Source: Chromohalobacter nigrandesensis (GTDB taxonomy: Bacteria; Pseudomonadota; Gammaproteobacteria; Pseudomonadales; Halomonadaceae). From it: a stretch of 64,000 bases of DNA. The notes under the pieces were generated by a model. That model had not been told where the DNA came from. It saw only the letters and a list, made by a program, of their open reading frames with translations, and made no database searches. The position numbers were made by a program, and so were the translations under genes. Positions 42,525 through 51,730 of this stretch are shown here, one piece after another (position 1 is the stretch's first letter; the number at the start of each line of letters is the position of its first letter). Location: NCBI RefSeq assembly GCF_023061285.1, contig NZ_JAKGAM010000004.1, positions 62,001 through 126,000 on the forward strand, in the 5' to 3' direction.

Positions 42525-44147
42525 ATGAGCATTTTCTCGATCGGCCTGAGTGGCCTCAGTGCGGCCCAGACAGCGTTGTCGACCACCAGTAATAACCTGA
42601 GCAACGTCAACACCGAGGGCTACAATCGCCAGTTGCCGATTCTCGGGGAAAGTTACAGCGACGGTTCGACGGGCACCGGGGTCTCGGTCGACGAGGTACA
42701 GCGCCAGTTCAATAGCTACGTCACCGAGCAGTATAACGACGCCAACAGTCAGACAAGCGCCCTGGAGAGCTATCAGAGCCAGGTTTCGCAGATCGATAAC
42801 CTGCTGGCCGATAGCGATGCGGGGCTGGCGCCCCTGATGCAGGACTTCTTCTCCAGCCTGGACGATCTTTCCGGTGCAGCATCCGATCCCGCCGCCCGCG
42901 AAGGGGTGCTGGGCTCGGCGTCGTCCATGGCGGCGCAGTTTCGTTCGTTCGATTCTTACCTGGGCGACATGCGCAGCAGCCTCAACGGTCAGCTCGAAGG
43001 GACGGTGACGGATATCAATAACACTGCCACGCAGATCGCCTCGCTCAACGACCAGATCACCCAGGCGCGCGCCAAATCCGGTGGTGAAGAACCCAACACA
43101 TTGCTCAACAAGCGCGACAAGCTGGTGTCAGACCTCAATGGATTGGTAGGCGCGGACCTGAACGTTCAGGATGGCGATACCTACAACATCAATCTGGAAA
43201 ATGGCCAGCCGCTGGTCTCGGGCACGAATAGCTATGACCTTGAAGCGGTGTCTTCCAGCGAAGATCCATCGCGTACGGTGATCGGGTATCGCGATGCCGG
43301 CGGGAATCTGAACGAGATCGATGACGGCGCCTTCGAGAACGGTGAACTGGGCGGCTTGCTGTCGTTTCGTAGCGAGACGCTGGACAGTGTGCAGAACCAG
43401 CTCGGCCGCATGACGGCGGTGCTGGGATCGGAATTCAACGCCGTGCATGAGCAGGGCGTCGATCTCAATGGTGACGATGGCGAGGCCTTCTTCAATGTTG
43501 GCTCGCCGCGGGTACTAAGCAATAGCGAGAATGACGGCGACGGTGCGATCACCGCTGAATACAGCAACGTCAACGAGCTGACCTCGAGCGATTATCGTAT
43601 TACTTATGCGGAGGGGGAGTATCAAGCCGAGAAATTATCGGACGGCACGACTACTACCTTGACCCCAAATGGTGACGGCGATGTCGAGTTTGACGGTATG
43701 ACCTTGAATATCTCCGGCACTGCGCAGGAAGGCGATAGCTTTATGCTGCAGCCGACACGGACCGCCTCGCAGGACTTCGAGGTCGCGATTAGCGAAGGCG
43801 CGGAGATCGCTGCTGCCAGTCAGGAGGGGGGAAGTGGCAACAATGAAAACGCCCTGGCGCTGCTCGACTTGCAGAGCGAGAAGATCGTCGGCGGGACATC
43901 GTCGGTCAGCGACGCCTACGCTTCCCTGGTCAATGACGTGGGCAATACCACCAACATCACGCAGGTCAATCTGGACGCGCAATCCGGACTCACCGAGCAA
44001 CTGCGCGAGTATCAGCAGTCCGAGTCGGGCGTGAACCTGGATGAAGAGTACGCCAATCTGGTCCGTTATCAGCAGTATTACCAGGCCAATGCACGGGTCA
44101 TCGACGTGGGTTCCCAGGTCCTCGATTCGGTTCTGCAGTTGCGTTGA
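42525..44147 (+). CDS. flgK: hook-filament junction protein FlgK (HAP1)
   Basis: A 540-residue junction protein. The N-terminal SIFSIGLSGLSAAQTALSTT then SNNLSNVNTEGYNRQLPILG and the C-terminal NLDEEYANLVRYQQYYQANA then RVIDVGSQVLDSVLQLR are conserved. The middle is acidic and variable. AGGA precedes the ATG. It is probably transcribed both from the flg operon and from its own FliA promoter, with flgL. Confidence 0.95.
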   Translation: MSIFSIGLSGLSAAQTALSTTSNNLSNVNTEGYNRQLPILGESYSDGSTGTGVSVDEVQRQFNSYVTEQYNDANSQTSALESYQSQVSQIDNLLADSDAGLAPLMQDFFSSLDDLSGAASDPAAREGVLGSASSMAAQFRSFDSYLGDMRSSLNGQLEGTVTDINNTATQIASLNDQITQARAKSGGEEPNTLLNKRDKLVSDLNGLVGADLNVQDGDTYNINLENGQPLVSGTNSYDLEAVSSSEDPSRTVIGYRDAGGNLNEIDDGAFENGELGGLLSFRSETLDSVQNQLGRMTAVLGSEFNAVHEQGVDLNGDDGEAFFNVGSPRVLSNSENDGDGAITAEYSNVNELTSSDYRITYAEGEYQAEKLSDGTTTTLTPNGDGDVEFDGMTLNISGTAQEGDSFMLQPTRTASQDFEVAISEGAEIAAASQEGGSGNNENALALLDLQSEKIVGGTSSVSDAYASLVNDVGNTTNITQVNLDAQSGLTEQLREYQQSESGVNLDEEYANLVRYQQYYQANARVIDVGSQVLDSVLQLR

Positions 44148-44268
44148 TGTTGTGGGCTGAGCGCCGCGTAACGCCATGACGGTTGGCGAAGGCAGGGTGC
44201 TCGAAGACAAGATTCCCGAAGACAATACGACGCTGGGTAAACGCAGCGTGGTGACGAGGTAAGCAAAG

Positions 44269-45510
44269 ATGCGTATCAGCACCGTAACGATGTACGAGCA
44301 AGGCGTTTCGGCGATGAACCGCCAGCAGGCCGATTTCACCGAGGTCGGTCAGCAGATCGCTTCCGGCAAGCGTGTGGTGAATCCTTCCGATGCCCCGCGC
44401 GACGCCTCGCGCGCGGTGGGTGTATCGCAGTCTTTGGCCGTCAATGCGCAGCAAGAAAGCAGCCGGACGACCGCGCGTAACTCTCTTGGTCAGGAGGAAA
44501 GCGTCCTCAACAGCGTCAGCGATGCCATCGGGTCGGCCAAGTCCATGGTCGTGCAAGCCGGTAACGGTACCTTGAGCGATGCCGACCGCGAGTCGCTGGC
44601 GTCCGATCTCGAGGGTACCTATGAAACGCTGGTGGGGCTGGGTAACACCACCGATGGCAATGGCACCTACTTGTTCAGCGGTTATCAGGATAACGCCAAA
44701 GCCTTCTCGCGCACCGATGACGGCGATGGTGTCGATACCATCAGTTATGAAGGCGACCAGGGCGTCAAGCAGCAGAAGGTCGATGCCGAGCGCTCGATGA
44801 ACACCAGCGATACGGGTTCCGACGTGTTCATGAAATTCTCGTCGGGCAGTGAATATATCGCCGAAGCCGGTGAGGGCAATACGGGAAGCATGACCTTCTC
44901 GGGCCCGGATGTTCGTGATGCCGCTGCCGACGGTTACGGTGATGCGTACGAGATCTCGTTCGCGGAAAATGGCGACGGTGATCTCGAATATACCGTTACC
45001 AACACCAACAGTGGTGATGACGTGGCAACGGCTGAGTACACCGACGGTGAAACTATCGAATTCGGCGGTGTGGCGCTGACGCTGGAAGGCGAGCCGGCAG
45101 ACGGTGATTCCTTGAACGTCACGCCGGGTGGCGATATGAATGAGGAGCAGGCCAGCCTGTTCAAGACCATCGGCGATACCATCAATGCCCTGCGTCAGCC
45201 CGTCGAGACCGATGCCGATCAAGCAGCGCTGGACAACACTCTGTCTACCGCGAGCCGCAAGTTGGATGCCTCGCTGGATAACGTGCTGACCACACGGGCC
45301 TCGGTCGGCGCACGCATGAATGAACTGGACGCCCTGGACGATGTCGGCGGCAACCGCGAGATTGCCTACGAGCAGACACGCTCCGATCTGGTCGATGTGG
45401 ATTACAACTCGGCGATTTCCGACTATATGCTCAGCCAGGTGGGGCTGCAGGCATCACAGAAATCGTTCGCCGATATTCAGCAGATGTCCCTGTTCCAGTA
45501 TCTCAACTAG
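44269..45510 (+). CDS. flgL: hook-filament junction protein FlgL (HAP3)
   Basis: A 413-residue flagellin-like junction protein. MRISTVTMYEQGVSAMNRQQ then ADFTEVGQQIASGKRVVNPS and the C-terminal ALDNTLSTASRKLDASLDNV, MNELDALDDVGGNREIAYEQ are conserved. The central domain (about 130-290) is highly acidic. It is longer than E. coli FlgL (317). Last gene of the flg cluster, followed by a strong bidirectional terminator. Confidence 0.95.
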   Translation: MRISTVTMYEQGVSAMNRQQADFTEVGQQIASGKRVVNPSDAPRDASRAVGVSQSLAVNAQQESSRTTARNSLGQEESVLNSVSDAIGSAKSMVVQAGNGTLSDADRESLASDLEGTYETLVGLGNTTDGNGTYLFSGYQDNAKAFSRTDDGDGVDTISYEGDQGVKQQKVDAERSMNTSDTGSDVFMKFSSGSEYIAEAGEGNTGSMTFSGPDVRDAAADGYGDAYEISFAENGDGDLEYTVTNTNSGDDVATAEYTDGETIEFGGVALTLEGEPADGDSLNVTPGGDMNEEQASLFKTIGDTINALRQPVETDADQAALDNTLSTASRKLDASLDNVLTTRASVGARMNELDALDDVGGNREIAYEQTRSDLVDVDYNSAISDYMLSQVGLQASQKSFADIQQMSLFQYLN

Positions 45511-45570
45511 GCTGGGGTCATGTAAGCACCTGCCGCACGCCATAGAGCACGCCATAGAGTATGCGCAAGC

Positions 45571-45602
45571 AAAACGCCACGTCCGCAAGGACGTGGCGTT
45601 TT
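45571..45602. terminator. bidirectional terminator between flgL and fliR
   Basis: AAAACGCCACGTCC-GCAA-GGACGTGGCGTTTT is a perfect 14-bp stem with a 4-nt loop and A/T ends on both sides. It can end both the flg (plus) and fli (minus) transcripts. Confidence 0.92.
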
Positions 45603-45640
45603 ACGTTCAGCCGGAAGGGCAGAACCCAGGCGTTCATCGT

Positions 45641-46426
45641 CTAGCCGCCCGCCAAGCGCTGCACCACTTCCTGCATGGTATTCAGGCTATCGGTGAAGAT
45701 GATCTCAAGAAAGCGCAGCAGGTCCGGCATCAGCGTCATCAGCAGCGCTAGGCCGGTGGTCAGGGTCATGGGGAAGCCTATCGAGAAGATCGACAACTGC
45801 GGCGAGGCACGGTTGAGCACACCCAGTGTCAGGTTGATGGTCAGTAGCGAGACGATCAAGGGCAATGCCAGCAGCACGCCGGATTTGAAGATTTCTCCTC
45901 CCCAGTAGGCGATGAGTTCGCCGGCGCTGCCGTCCACTCTGGGGCCGCCGATCGGCAGGGTCTGGAAGGAATTGGCGAGTATCTCCAGGGTCATCAAATG
46001 CCCGTTGAGCGCCAGGAACATGAGCAGGGTGGTCATTTGAAAAATGCGCGACAGCACCATGCTGTTGCCCACGCCCGGCGTGAAGAAGGTGGCAAACGCC
46101 AGCCCCATTTGCAGGCCGATGAATTCGCCGGCGGCCTGTACGATCGCGATGGTGACGCGCAGGACCATTCCCATGGCGATCCCGATCAGCATTTCCTGTA
46201 TGAGAATGCCGAGCGCCGCCACCGAGAACATCGGCGTGTCGGGCATGGGCGGCAGCGTCGGTGCGATGACCACTGCCAGCAGTGCTCCCAGTACGATCGA
46301 CACCTGGCGCGGTACGCCGTGCTGGTTCCATATCGGTGTCGCCGCGAGGAAAGCCAGGATGCGCACGAACGGCCAAAAGAATAGCGTCAGCCACCCATGC
46401 AATTGGTCGAACGTTACCTCAACCAT
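45641..46426 (-). CDS. fliR: flagellar export gate protein FliR
   Basis: A 261-residue inner-membrane protein of the type III export gate, with about six hydrophobic segments. VRILAFLAATPIWNQHGVPR and AAGEFIGLQMGLAFATFFTP are conserved FliR blocks. It is the last gene of fliLMNOPQR, with 6 nt between fliQ and fliR, and ends near a bidirectional terminator. Confidence 0.95.
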   Translation of the reverse strand: MVEVTFDQLHGWLTLFFWPFVRILAFLAATPIWNQHGVPRQVSIVLGALLAVVIAPTLPPMPDTPMFSVAALGILIQEMLIGIAMGMVLRVTIAIVQAAGEFIGLQMGLAFATFFTPGVGNSMVLSRIFQMTTLLMFLALNGHLMTLEILANSFQTLPIGGPRVDGSAGELIAYWGGEIFKSGVLLALPLIVSLLTINLTLGVLNRASPQLSIFSIGFPMTLTTGLALLMTLMPDLLRFLEIIFTDSLNTMQEVVQRLAGG

Positions 46427-46432
46427 GGATGT

Positions 46433-46702
46433 CTAGCTGACCATCGTGGGTAGGTTCTGAAACAGCTCGCGGGTAAAGTCGACAATGACTTGGATCAGCC
46501 ATGGGCCTGCCACGACCAAGGCGCCGAAAACGCCCAGTATCTTGGGGATGAAGGTCAACGTCATCTCGTTGATCTGCGTGGCCGCTTGAAACAAGCTGAC
46601 CAGCAGGCCGATCAGCAAGGCCGTCATCAGTAGGGGACCGGCGAGCATGAGGGTGACCTTCATGCCTCGGTAAGCCAATCCCATGACCATTTCGGGTGTC
46701 AT
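46433..46702 (-). CDS. fliQ: flagellar export gate protein FliQ
   Basis: An 89-residue two-helix membrane subunit of the export gate: MTPEMVMGLAYRGMKVTLML then AGPLLMTALLIGLLVSLFQA and TQINEMTLTFIPKILGVFGA. Length is the same as in enterobacteria. It lies between fliP and fliR. Confidence 0.95.
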   Translation of the reverse strand: MTPEMVMGLAYRGMKVTLMLAGPLLMTALLIGLLVSLFQAATQINEMTLTFIPKILGVFGALVVAGPWLIQVIVDFTRELFQNLPTMVS

Positions 46703-46764
46703 GGCAGCGTCTCCTCAATCTCGGTGGCAGGGGCGTCGTCGGTGTGCGCTCATGCCGTGTCTAC

Positions 46765-47541
46765 CTACATATAGAAGCTTTCGGCCAGCGAACCGATGAG
46801 CAAATTCCAGCCGTCGACGAGCACGAATAGCATGAGCTTGAAGGGCAGGGAAATCGTCGCCGGGGGCACCATCATCATCCCCAGTGCCATCAGCACACTG
46901 GCAACCACCAGATCGATGATCAGAAACGGAATGAAGATACTGAAGCCGATCTGAAAGGCGGTCTTGAGTTCGCTGGTCATGAACGCGGGTACCAGCAGGC
47001 GCATAGGCACGTCCTCGGGGCCCTGCATTTCCTCGGCGTCGGCCATGCGCGCGAAGAGTGCCAGGTCGGTTTCACGCGTCTGGGCGAACATGAACTCGCG
47101 AAAAGGCTGACTGCCTTGCTCCATGGCCTGCTCGAGGCTGATCTGATCCTCAGAGAAAGGCACCCACGCCTGCTCATGCACGCGGTCGATCACCGGCGAC
47201 ATGATGAAAAACGTCATGAACAACGCTAGGCCCAGCAAGACCTGGTTGGGCGGCGTCGACTGGGTGCCGATGGCCGTGCGCAGCAGGCTCAACACGATGA
47301 TGATGCGGGTAAAGCAGGTCATGCCCAGGAGCAGTGCGGGCAAGAAGGCCAGCGAGCTGAGAAACAGCAGCGTCTGCAGGCTCAACGACCATTGCTGACC
47401 GCCGTCTCCTGTGGGCTCGGTGACAATGCCCGGGATCTCCTGCCCCCAGCCCAGCGCGGGCCAGGCTAGCAGCAGTAGCGCCAGTCCACGACGCAGCATG
47501 ACGGCGACGTCTATCCGATTGAGGATGGCGGCGACATTCAT
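46765..47541 (-). CDS. fliP: flagellar export gate protein FliP
   Basis: A 258-residue gate protein with a cleavable signal sequence (about 14-34). The conserved FliP cores are [40 protein letters not shown] and [20 protein letters not shown]. The start overlaps the fliO stop by 4 nt. Confidence 0.95.
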   Translation of the reverse strand: MNVAAILNRIDVAVMLRRGLALLLLAWPALGWGQEIPGIVTEPTGDGGQQWSLSLQTLLFLSSLAFLPALLLGMTCFTRIIIVLSLLRTAIGTQSTPPNQVLLGLALFMTFFIMSPVIDRVHEQAWVPFSEDQISLEQAMEQGSQPFREFMFAQTRETDLALFARMADAEEMQGPEDVPMRLLVPAFMTSELKTAFQIGFSIFIPFLIIDLVVASVLMALGMMMVPPATISLPFKLMLFVLVDGWNLLIGSLAESFYM

Positions 47542-48014
47542 CGATCGGCTTCCTTGTCCGCAGTAGCGCCGTCCTGAGATCGCGAGGTAGACGGAGTCGG
47601 CGATTTACGCCCCATATTCTGCGCCAGCGCCTGGCGAAAGCGTTGTGCGAAGCTGCCGCTAAGGGGGGACGGGGACGCTGGCGTCGGTGCGTCGCTGGCC
47701 TCGGCGGCCGGCATATCCTTGAGCAGGGTGACCTGGTTGCCGCCGACGCCGAGCACCAGCCAGCGTCCGTCGATCTCGACGACGGTCACGCGCTCGCGTT
47801 GGCCGATGGCGGTGTTGGACACCACCTTGACGTGCTGGGACGCGCGCAGTCGCCCCGGTGTCAGTCGGCGCAGCAGCCAGGCACACAGCAATATAATGGC
47901 GACGATCAACGCCAGGGAGAGGGCGGTCTTGCCTACCCAGGCCATCCCTATTGCGGCGTCACCGCCACTGTCGAGCGAGACGGCCGCCTCGCGTGCGCTG
48001 TCGGCGACACTCAT
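47538..48014 (-). CDS. fliO: flagellar biosynthetic protein FliO
   Basis: A 158-residue single-pass membrane protein that helps assemble the FliP ring. It has one helix (about 29-47: [20 protein letters not shown]) and then a cytoplasmic domain with [20 protein letters not shown]-like sequence (residues about 60-95) and [14 protein letters not shown]. The tail is Pro/Ser-rich. It overlaps fliN and fliP by 4 nt each. Confidence 0.9.
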   Translation of the reverse strand: MSVADSAREAAVSLDSGGDAAIGMAWVGKTALSLALIVAIILLCAWLLRRLTPGRLRASQHVKVVSNTAIGQRERVTVVEIDGRWLVLGVGGNQVTLLKDMPAAEASDAPTPASPSPLSGSFAQRFRQALAQNMGRKSPTPSTSRSQDGATADKEADR

Positions 48015-48637
48015 TTATTCAGCTTTTTGACGCGTTCCGAGGGAGTGATGATCTCGGTGATGCGGATGCCGTACTTGTCATCCACGACCACGACTTCTCC
48101 CTGCGCGATCAGGTAGCTGTTGATGAGAATATCCATGGGTTCGCCGGCCAGGCCATCCAGTTCGATCACCGAGCCTTGGGCAAGCTCGAGTAGCTGCTTG
48201 ATGGTGATGCGTGTGCGCCCCAGTTCAACGCTGAGTTTGACCGGGATATCCATGATCATCTCGAGATCGCGCGGCGTCGTGCCGGCGGCGCCCTCGTCGA
48301 GCTGCTTGAACACTTCGTGGTCGGCGTTTTTCGCCCGTGATGCGTTTTCGCCCGACGTGATGTCGGCGCTTTCTTCCTCGGTCGACTGCTGCTCGGCCAT
48401 TGCCGCCGCCCACAGGTCTTCTTCCGCGTCGGCAGTGTTCTCATCGGCGTCCTTGGACGTACCGGTGTCCTCGGTCGCGTCGGCAGTGTTCTCATCGGCG
48501 TCCTTGGACGTACCGGCGTCCTCGGTCGCGTCGGTATCTTCGGACGCGTCGCGGTCCTTGGACGCATCTTGCTCTGCCATGGCCTCGGCCCACTCGTCCT
48601 CGGTGCCTTTCTGATCGGGGTTCTTGGAATCAGTCAT
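48011..48637 (-). CDS. fliN: flagellar motor switch protein FliN with long acidic N-terminus
   Basis: C-ring subunit. The C-terminal SpoA domain (about 130-208; MDIPVKLSVELGRTRITIKQ then LLELAQGSVIELDGLAGEPM) is standard. The N-terminal 120 residues are unusually long and acidic, giving 208 residues against about 137 in E. coli. They contain a 17-residue tandem duplication (TSKDADENTADATED) encoded by two 51-bp units. ATG 48637 is taken as start; it overlaps the fliM stop. Confidence 0.93.
   Translation of the reverse strand: MTDSKNPDQKGTEDEWAEAMAEQDASKDRDASEDTDATEDAGTSKDADENTADATEDTGTSKDADENTADAEEDLWAAAMAEQQSTEEESADITSGENASRAKNADHEVFKQLDEGAAGTTPRDLEMIMDIPVKLSVELGRTRITIKQLLELAQGSVIELDGLAGEPMDILINSYLIAQGEVVVVDDKYGIRITEIITPSERVKKLNK
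48429..48530 (-). repeat. 51-bp tandem duplication inside fliN
   Basis: Units 48429-48479 and 48480-48530 match at 50 of 51 positions. Each encodes 17 residues of the acidic FliN N-terminus, in frame. The near identity implies a recent event or ongoing homogenisation. Confidence 0.92.
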
Positions 48638-49646
48638 CTTTCGGATCCTTCGCTGCAACTTGGCTCGAGCCGTGTTCGATGAGGTGCCGGACGCGCAACG
48701 CGCGTTGGAATTTCTGGCTGCCGTAATCGCATGTCATCACGGGAATGCCATCGACGCTGACACTCACCGTCTCGGGTAATTCGATGGGGATGATGTCGCC
48801 CACCGATAGCTGGGTGACATCCCGCAGACGCAAGGGAATGTCGACGAAACCAGCGGTTAGCTCCACGTCCGAGTGGCGGATCTCTTGAGCCATGCGCGCT
48901 TCCCACTGCTGCTCCTCGTCGGGATGCGTGTCGTGCAGCGGGCTGGCAAGCGTGTCGCGGATCGGCTCGATCATCGAGTAAGGAATGCAGATATTGAACT
49001 CGCTGGAAAGATTGCCGACCTCGACGTGGAAGGTGGTGTTGACGACGATCTCGTTGGGCGAGTTGGTGATGTTGGCGAACTTCACCTGCAGTTCCGAGCG
49101 TGTGTATTCGATATCCAGTGGATAGACCGATTTCCACGATTCGCTGTAGCCGTCCAGCGCCAGTTTGAGCATGCGGTGGATGATGCGCTGTTCGGTGCGC
49201 GTGAACTCACGCCCCTCGGATTTGGTGAGGAAGCGCCCGTCACCACCGAACAAGTTGTCGACCACCATGAAGACCAGGCTGGGCGGAAATACCACCAGCG
49301 CCGAGCCACGCAATGGTTTCATGGTGATCAGGTTGAGGTTGGTGGGCACCGGCAGGTTGCGCGAGAATTCGCTATAGCTTTGATAGCGAACGCTTTCCAC
49401 CGTGATGTCGGCGCTACGCCGCATCAGGTTGAAAAGCGCCACGCGGAACTGACGGGCAAAGCGTTCGTTGATGATATCCAGCGCATGGAGCCGCTCGCGT
49501 ATGATGCGATGCTGCTTGGCGGGATCGAACGGACGCACCTTCCCCTCGCGCGAAGTATTGTCTTCCTTCGCGCTATCCTCGTTACCGCTCACGCCCTTTA
49601 GGAGCGCGTCGACCTCTTCCTGCGAGAGCAGATCGTCTTGGGACAT
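48630..49646 (-). CDS. fliM: flagellar motor switch protein FliM
   Basis: C-ring protein, 338 residues. The N-terminal CheY-binding segment DDLLSQEEVDALLKGVSG is present, followed by PFDPAKQHRIIRERLHALDI then INERFARQFRVALFNLMRRS and the C-terminal SpoA domain with LRDVTQLSVGDIIPIELPET. All are typical. It overlaps fliN by 8 nt and follows fliL by 6 nt. Confidence 0.96.
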   Translation of the reverse strand: MSQDDLLSQEEVDALLKGVSGNEDSAKEDNTSREGKVRPFDPAKQHRIIRERLHALDIINERFARQFRVALFNLMRRSADITVESVRYQSYSEFSRNLPVPTNLNLITMKPLRGSALVVFPPSLVFMVVDNLFGGDGRFLTKSEGREFTRTEQRIIHRMLKLALDGYSESWKSVYPLDIEYTRSELQVKFANITNSPNEIVVNTTFHVEVGNLSSEFNICIPYSMIEPIRDTLASPLHDTHPDEEQQWEARMAQEIRHSDVELTAGFVDIPLRLRDVTQLSVGDIIPIELPETVSVSVDGIPVMTCDYGSQKFQRALRVRHLIEHGSSQVAAKDPKDD

Positions 49647-49652
49647 GTCGTC

Positions 49653-50126
49653 TTATTGCACAATGAATTCGGAAAATAGTACGCCGGTGATGTCCAGAGT
49701 CGGCTGCGGCTCGGCCAACGGTTCGTCGAACAGCTCCAGAATCTGATTGGCAAGGCGTTGCTTGCCCTTGGGTTCGACGAGAGCCCCGACCTCTTGGTCG
49801 GAAAGCAGCATCAGCAAGCGACTGCGTACCTCCGGCATGTATTGCTCGAGGATTTCTTTCGTCTTGTCGTCACCCACCTTCAAGGAGAGCCCGACATAGA
49901 GCAGACGCTCTCTGTATTCGTCGTCCTGCAAGTTGACCGTGAACGGTTCGATCTCGACGAAAATCGGGTCCGGCGCTTCCTCGGGTTCGCTCTGCTCCTC
50001 GTCGGCCGATGCCTCCTGCTGCGAGTCCATGAGCAGGTAAACGCCAATGGAACTGCCGACCGAGAACAGGACGATCAGCAGTCCTATCAGCCATAGAGAC
50101 TTGCCGCGCTTGTTGGGTTTGGCCAT
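49653..50126 (-). CDS. fliL: stator-associated protein FliL
   Basis: A 157-residue single-pass inner-membrane protein with helix about 10-32 (LWLIGLLIVLFSVGSSIGVY) and an acidic periplasmic stretch. The stomatin-like domain has IEPFTVNLQDDEYRERLLYV. It is the first gene of the fliLMNOPQR block; the 155 bp upstream hold a hairpin and a perfect FliA-type -10. Confidence 0.93.
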   Translation of the reverse strand: MAKPNKRGKSLWLIGLLIVLFSVGSSIGVYLLMDSQQEASADEEQSEPEEAPDPIFVEIEPFTVNLQDDEYRERLLYVGLSLKVGDDKTKEILEQYMPEVRSRLLMLLSDQEVGALVEPKGKQRLANQILELFDEPLAEPQPTLDITGVLFSEFIVQ

Positions 50127-50173
50127 CGTTTATGTCATTCGCTTCGACGTAGATGAGTGGGCCGAGTATGGCG

Positions 50174-50273
50174 ATAGAAAGCGCTATTCGATTGCTCGAA
50201 TAGAAAGCTTCACGCATGCCACTTCGGGCTTTGTCGAGACGTTTATTGTGGACGTCTCTCAAGTGTTATCGGC
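50174..50273 (-). promoter_or_regulatory. fliK-fliL intergenic hairpin and FliA-like -10
   Basis: GCCGATAA (minus strand, 50266-50273) matches the FliA -10 exactly, but the -35 at the right spacing (TTTAT) does not match TAAAG. Between it and fliL lies a perfect 8-bp hairpin (CTATTCGA-TTGC-TCGAATAG, 50184-50203) bounded by two copies of ATAGAAAGC. Its AATAGCG edge recalls part of the FlhDC box. Confidence 0.4.
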
Positions 50274-50281
50274 AGCGAGGG

Positions 50282-51718
50282 CTAGGCATAAAGGTTAATG
50301 CCCGAAGACGCGACATATTGCAGTGGCGTTTCGCTTAGACTCGGCATATCAGCGTTCGCGTCACCGGTAGCGAAAAGCCCACCTTGGGCGTCACCGCGAG
50401 AGCCGGGTTGGCCTTGTTGCTCGCCGGATTGCTGCTGGAATTGATCCTGTTCACCGACGGAGGTCTCGCCGAGGGCGATGCCGCTATCGGCCAGGGCCTC
50501 ACGTAGCTGCGGAATGGCCGCTTCCAGCGCATGGCGCACCGCGCCATGCGGCGAGAAGAACTGCAGGTTGGCTTGCTGCTGGTCGTTCATCTTGAGCGAG
50601 ACGTTCATCGGCCCGAGCTCGGCGGGGTGCAGCCGCAATTCGACTTGCTGGTCACCGCGCTGTGCCATGCGCACGACCTGCTGTCCCAGCGACTGCCCCC
50701 ATTCGGCCATGCCGACCTGGGGCGTGAGTGTCGCGGTGGCGGATGCGCCAGCGGCGCTGGCCGCAGCACTGGCATTGGCGGCGGTGCCGGCGGTGGCGTT
50801 ACCGGAGGCGGCATTGTGGCCCAGATTGGTGAACAGCGATGAGTCGCTGCCTTGGCGTTCCAGGCTCTGCTGGCCGGTCAGCGTGTCGCCACGCTGTGTG
50901 TCGGCCACAGCTTGTGCCTGTTGGACCAGGGTGGCACCGAAGGCCGCCGTCGGGGAGACCTGGCCATTGCCTTGTGATGACTGCCCCGTGGCGCTCTGTG
51001 CATTCTGCATCAGTTGGGCGAGGGACTGTGTGTCCTGGCCTTTACCTGTGTTCGACGCGGCATTGGTAAGCTGGGCCATGAAGTCCTGTCGTGAGAGAGT
51101 ATCGCCCGCGCTGTCCTGCATACCGCTGGAGGATTGCGTGCCGCTTGAGGATTGCATGCCGCTTGAGGATTGCTGAATGAGCAGCATGCGTTGTTGGATG
51201 TCGTTGAGCGAAAGTTCGCCACTTTGGCTGCCGAGTGCACCGCCGGCTCCTCCCTGAGCTTGCGCGGTGCCCTTGGCATTGGCTGCGGCATTCGTCGGTA
51301 GCTGCGCGGCGAGTAACGCCGCCAGAGCGTCGGTGGAGAGTTCCGAATCGCCTTGTGACGCATCACCGCCCATCGCTTGTTGTATTTCCGCCAGGCGTTG
51401 AGTGAGGGCGTCGAACTGATCGGCGTCGCCGCTTTCGAGCCAGTCGCTGAGCAGCTTGGCGTCATCGCTGTCTTGCATCAACTCGTTGAGCGCCGCGACG
51501 AGGCCGCTACCGTCCTGGCTCGGAGTGTCCTTGGACAGCAAGGCGGTGCTGGCATCGCTCTTGGCATCCGAGCCGCTGCGGGCCTTGCCCAGGAGGCTCG
51601 CGAACGGCGAGGCGCTGTCGTCGACATTTCTACCGCCACGCGTCTCGCCCGCGTTGCCGAGGTTGGTCGCGGAGGCTTGTTGACTGCCTTGAAGGTTGGT
51701 GAGCAGGGCAATATCCAT
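50282..51718 (-). CDS. fliK: hook-length control protein FliK
   Basis: The 478-residue molecular ruler and export-switch protein. ATG 51718 is chosen since GAGG lies 7 nt upstream. The long N-terminal part is low-complexity, rich in Ala, Ser, Gln and Gly, with an in-frame triple 18-bp repeat. The C-terminal Flg_hook domain (about 325-410) has QVELRLHPAELGPMNVSLKM and FFSPHGAVRHALEAAIPQLR then EALADSGIALGETSV. Confidence 0.93.
   Translation of the reverse strand: MDIALLTNLQGSQQASATNLGNAGETRGGRNVDDSASPFASLLGKARSGSDAKSDASTALLSKDTPSQDGSGLVAALNELMQDSDDAKLLSDWLESGDADQFDALTQRLAEIQQAMGGDASQGDSELSTDALAALLAAQLPTNAAANAKGTAQAQGGAGGALGSQSGELSLNDIQQRMLLIQQSSSGMQSSSGTQSSSGMQDSAGDTLSRQDFMAQLTNAASNTGKGQDTQSLAQLMQNAQSATGQSSQGNGQVSPTAAFGATLVQQAQAVADTQRGDTLTGQQSLERQGSDSSLFTNLGHNAASGNATAGTAANASAAASAAGASATATLTPQVGMAEWGQSLGQQVVRMAQRGDQQVELRLHPAELGPMNVSLKMNDQQQANLQFFSPHGAVRHALEAAIPQLREALADSGIALGETSVGEQDQFQQQSGEQQGQPGSRGDAQGGLFATGDANADMPSLSETPLQYVASSGINLYA
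51123..51176 (-). repeat. three 18-bp tandem repeats inside fliK
   Basis: Units starting at 51123, 51141 and 51159 follow the pattern CCGCTTGAGGATTGC with small changes and encode repeats of SSGMQS/SSGTQS. The reading frame is kept. Length change here would alter the FliK ruler region by six residues per unit. Confidence 0.85.
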
Positions 51719-51730
51719 GAGCATGCCTCG

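Noticed and set aside
44098-45222. 374-codon frame antisense to flgL
   Set aside because: It lies entirely opposite conserved flgL and the end of flgK, has no ribosome site or recognisable product, and is a by-product of GC-rich codon usage.
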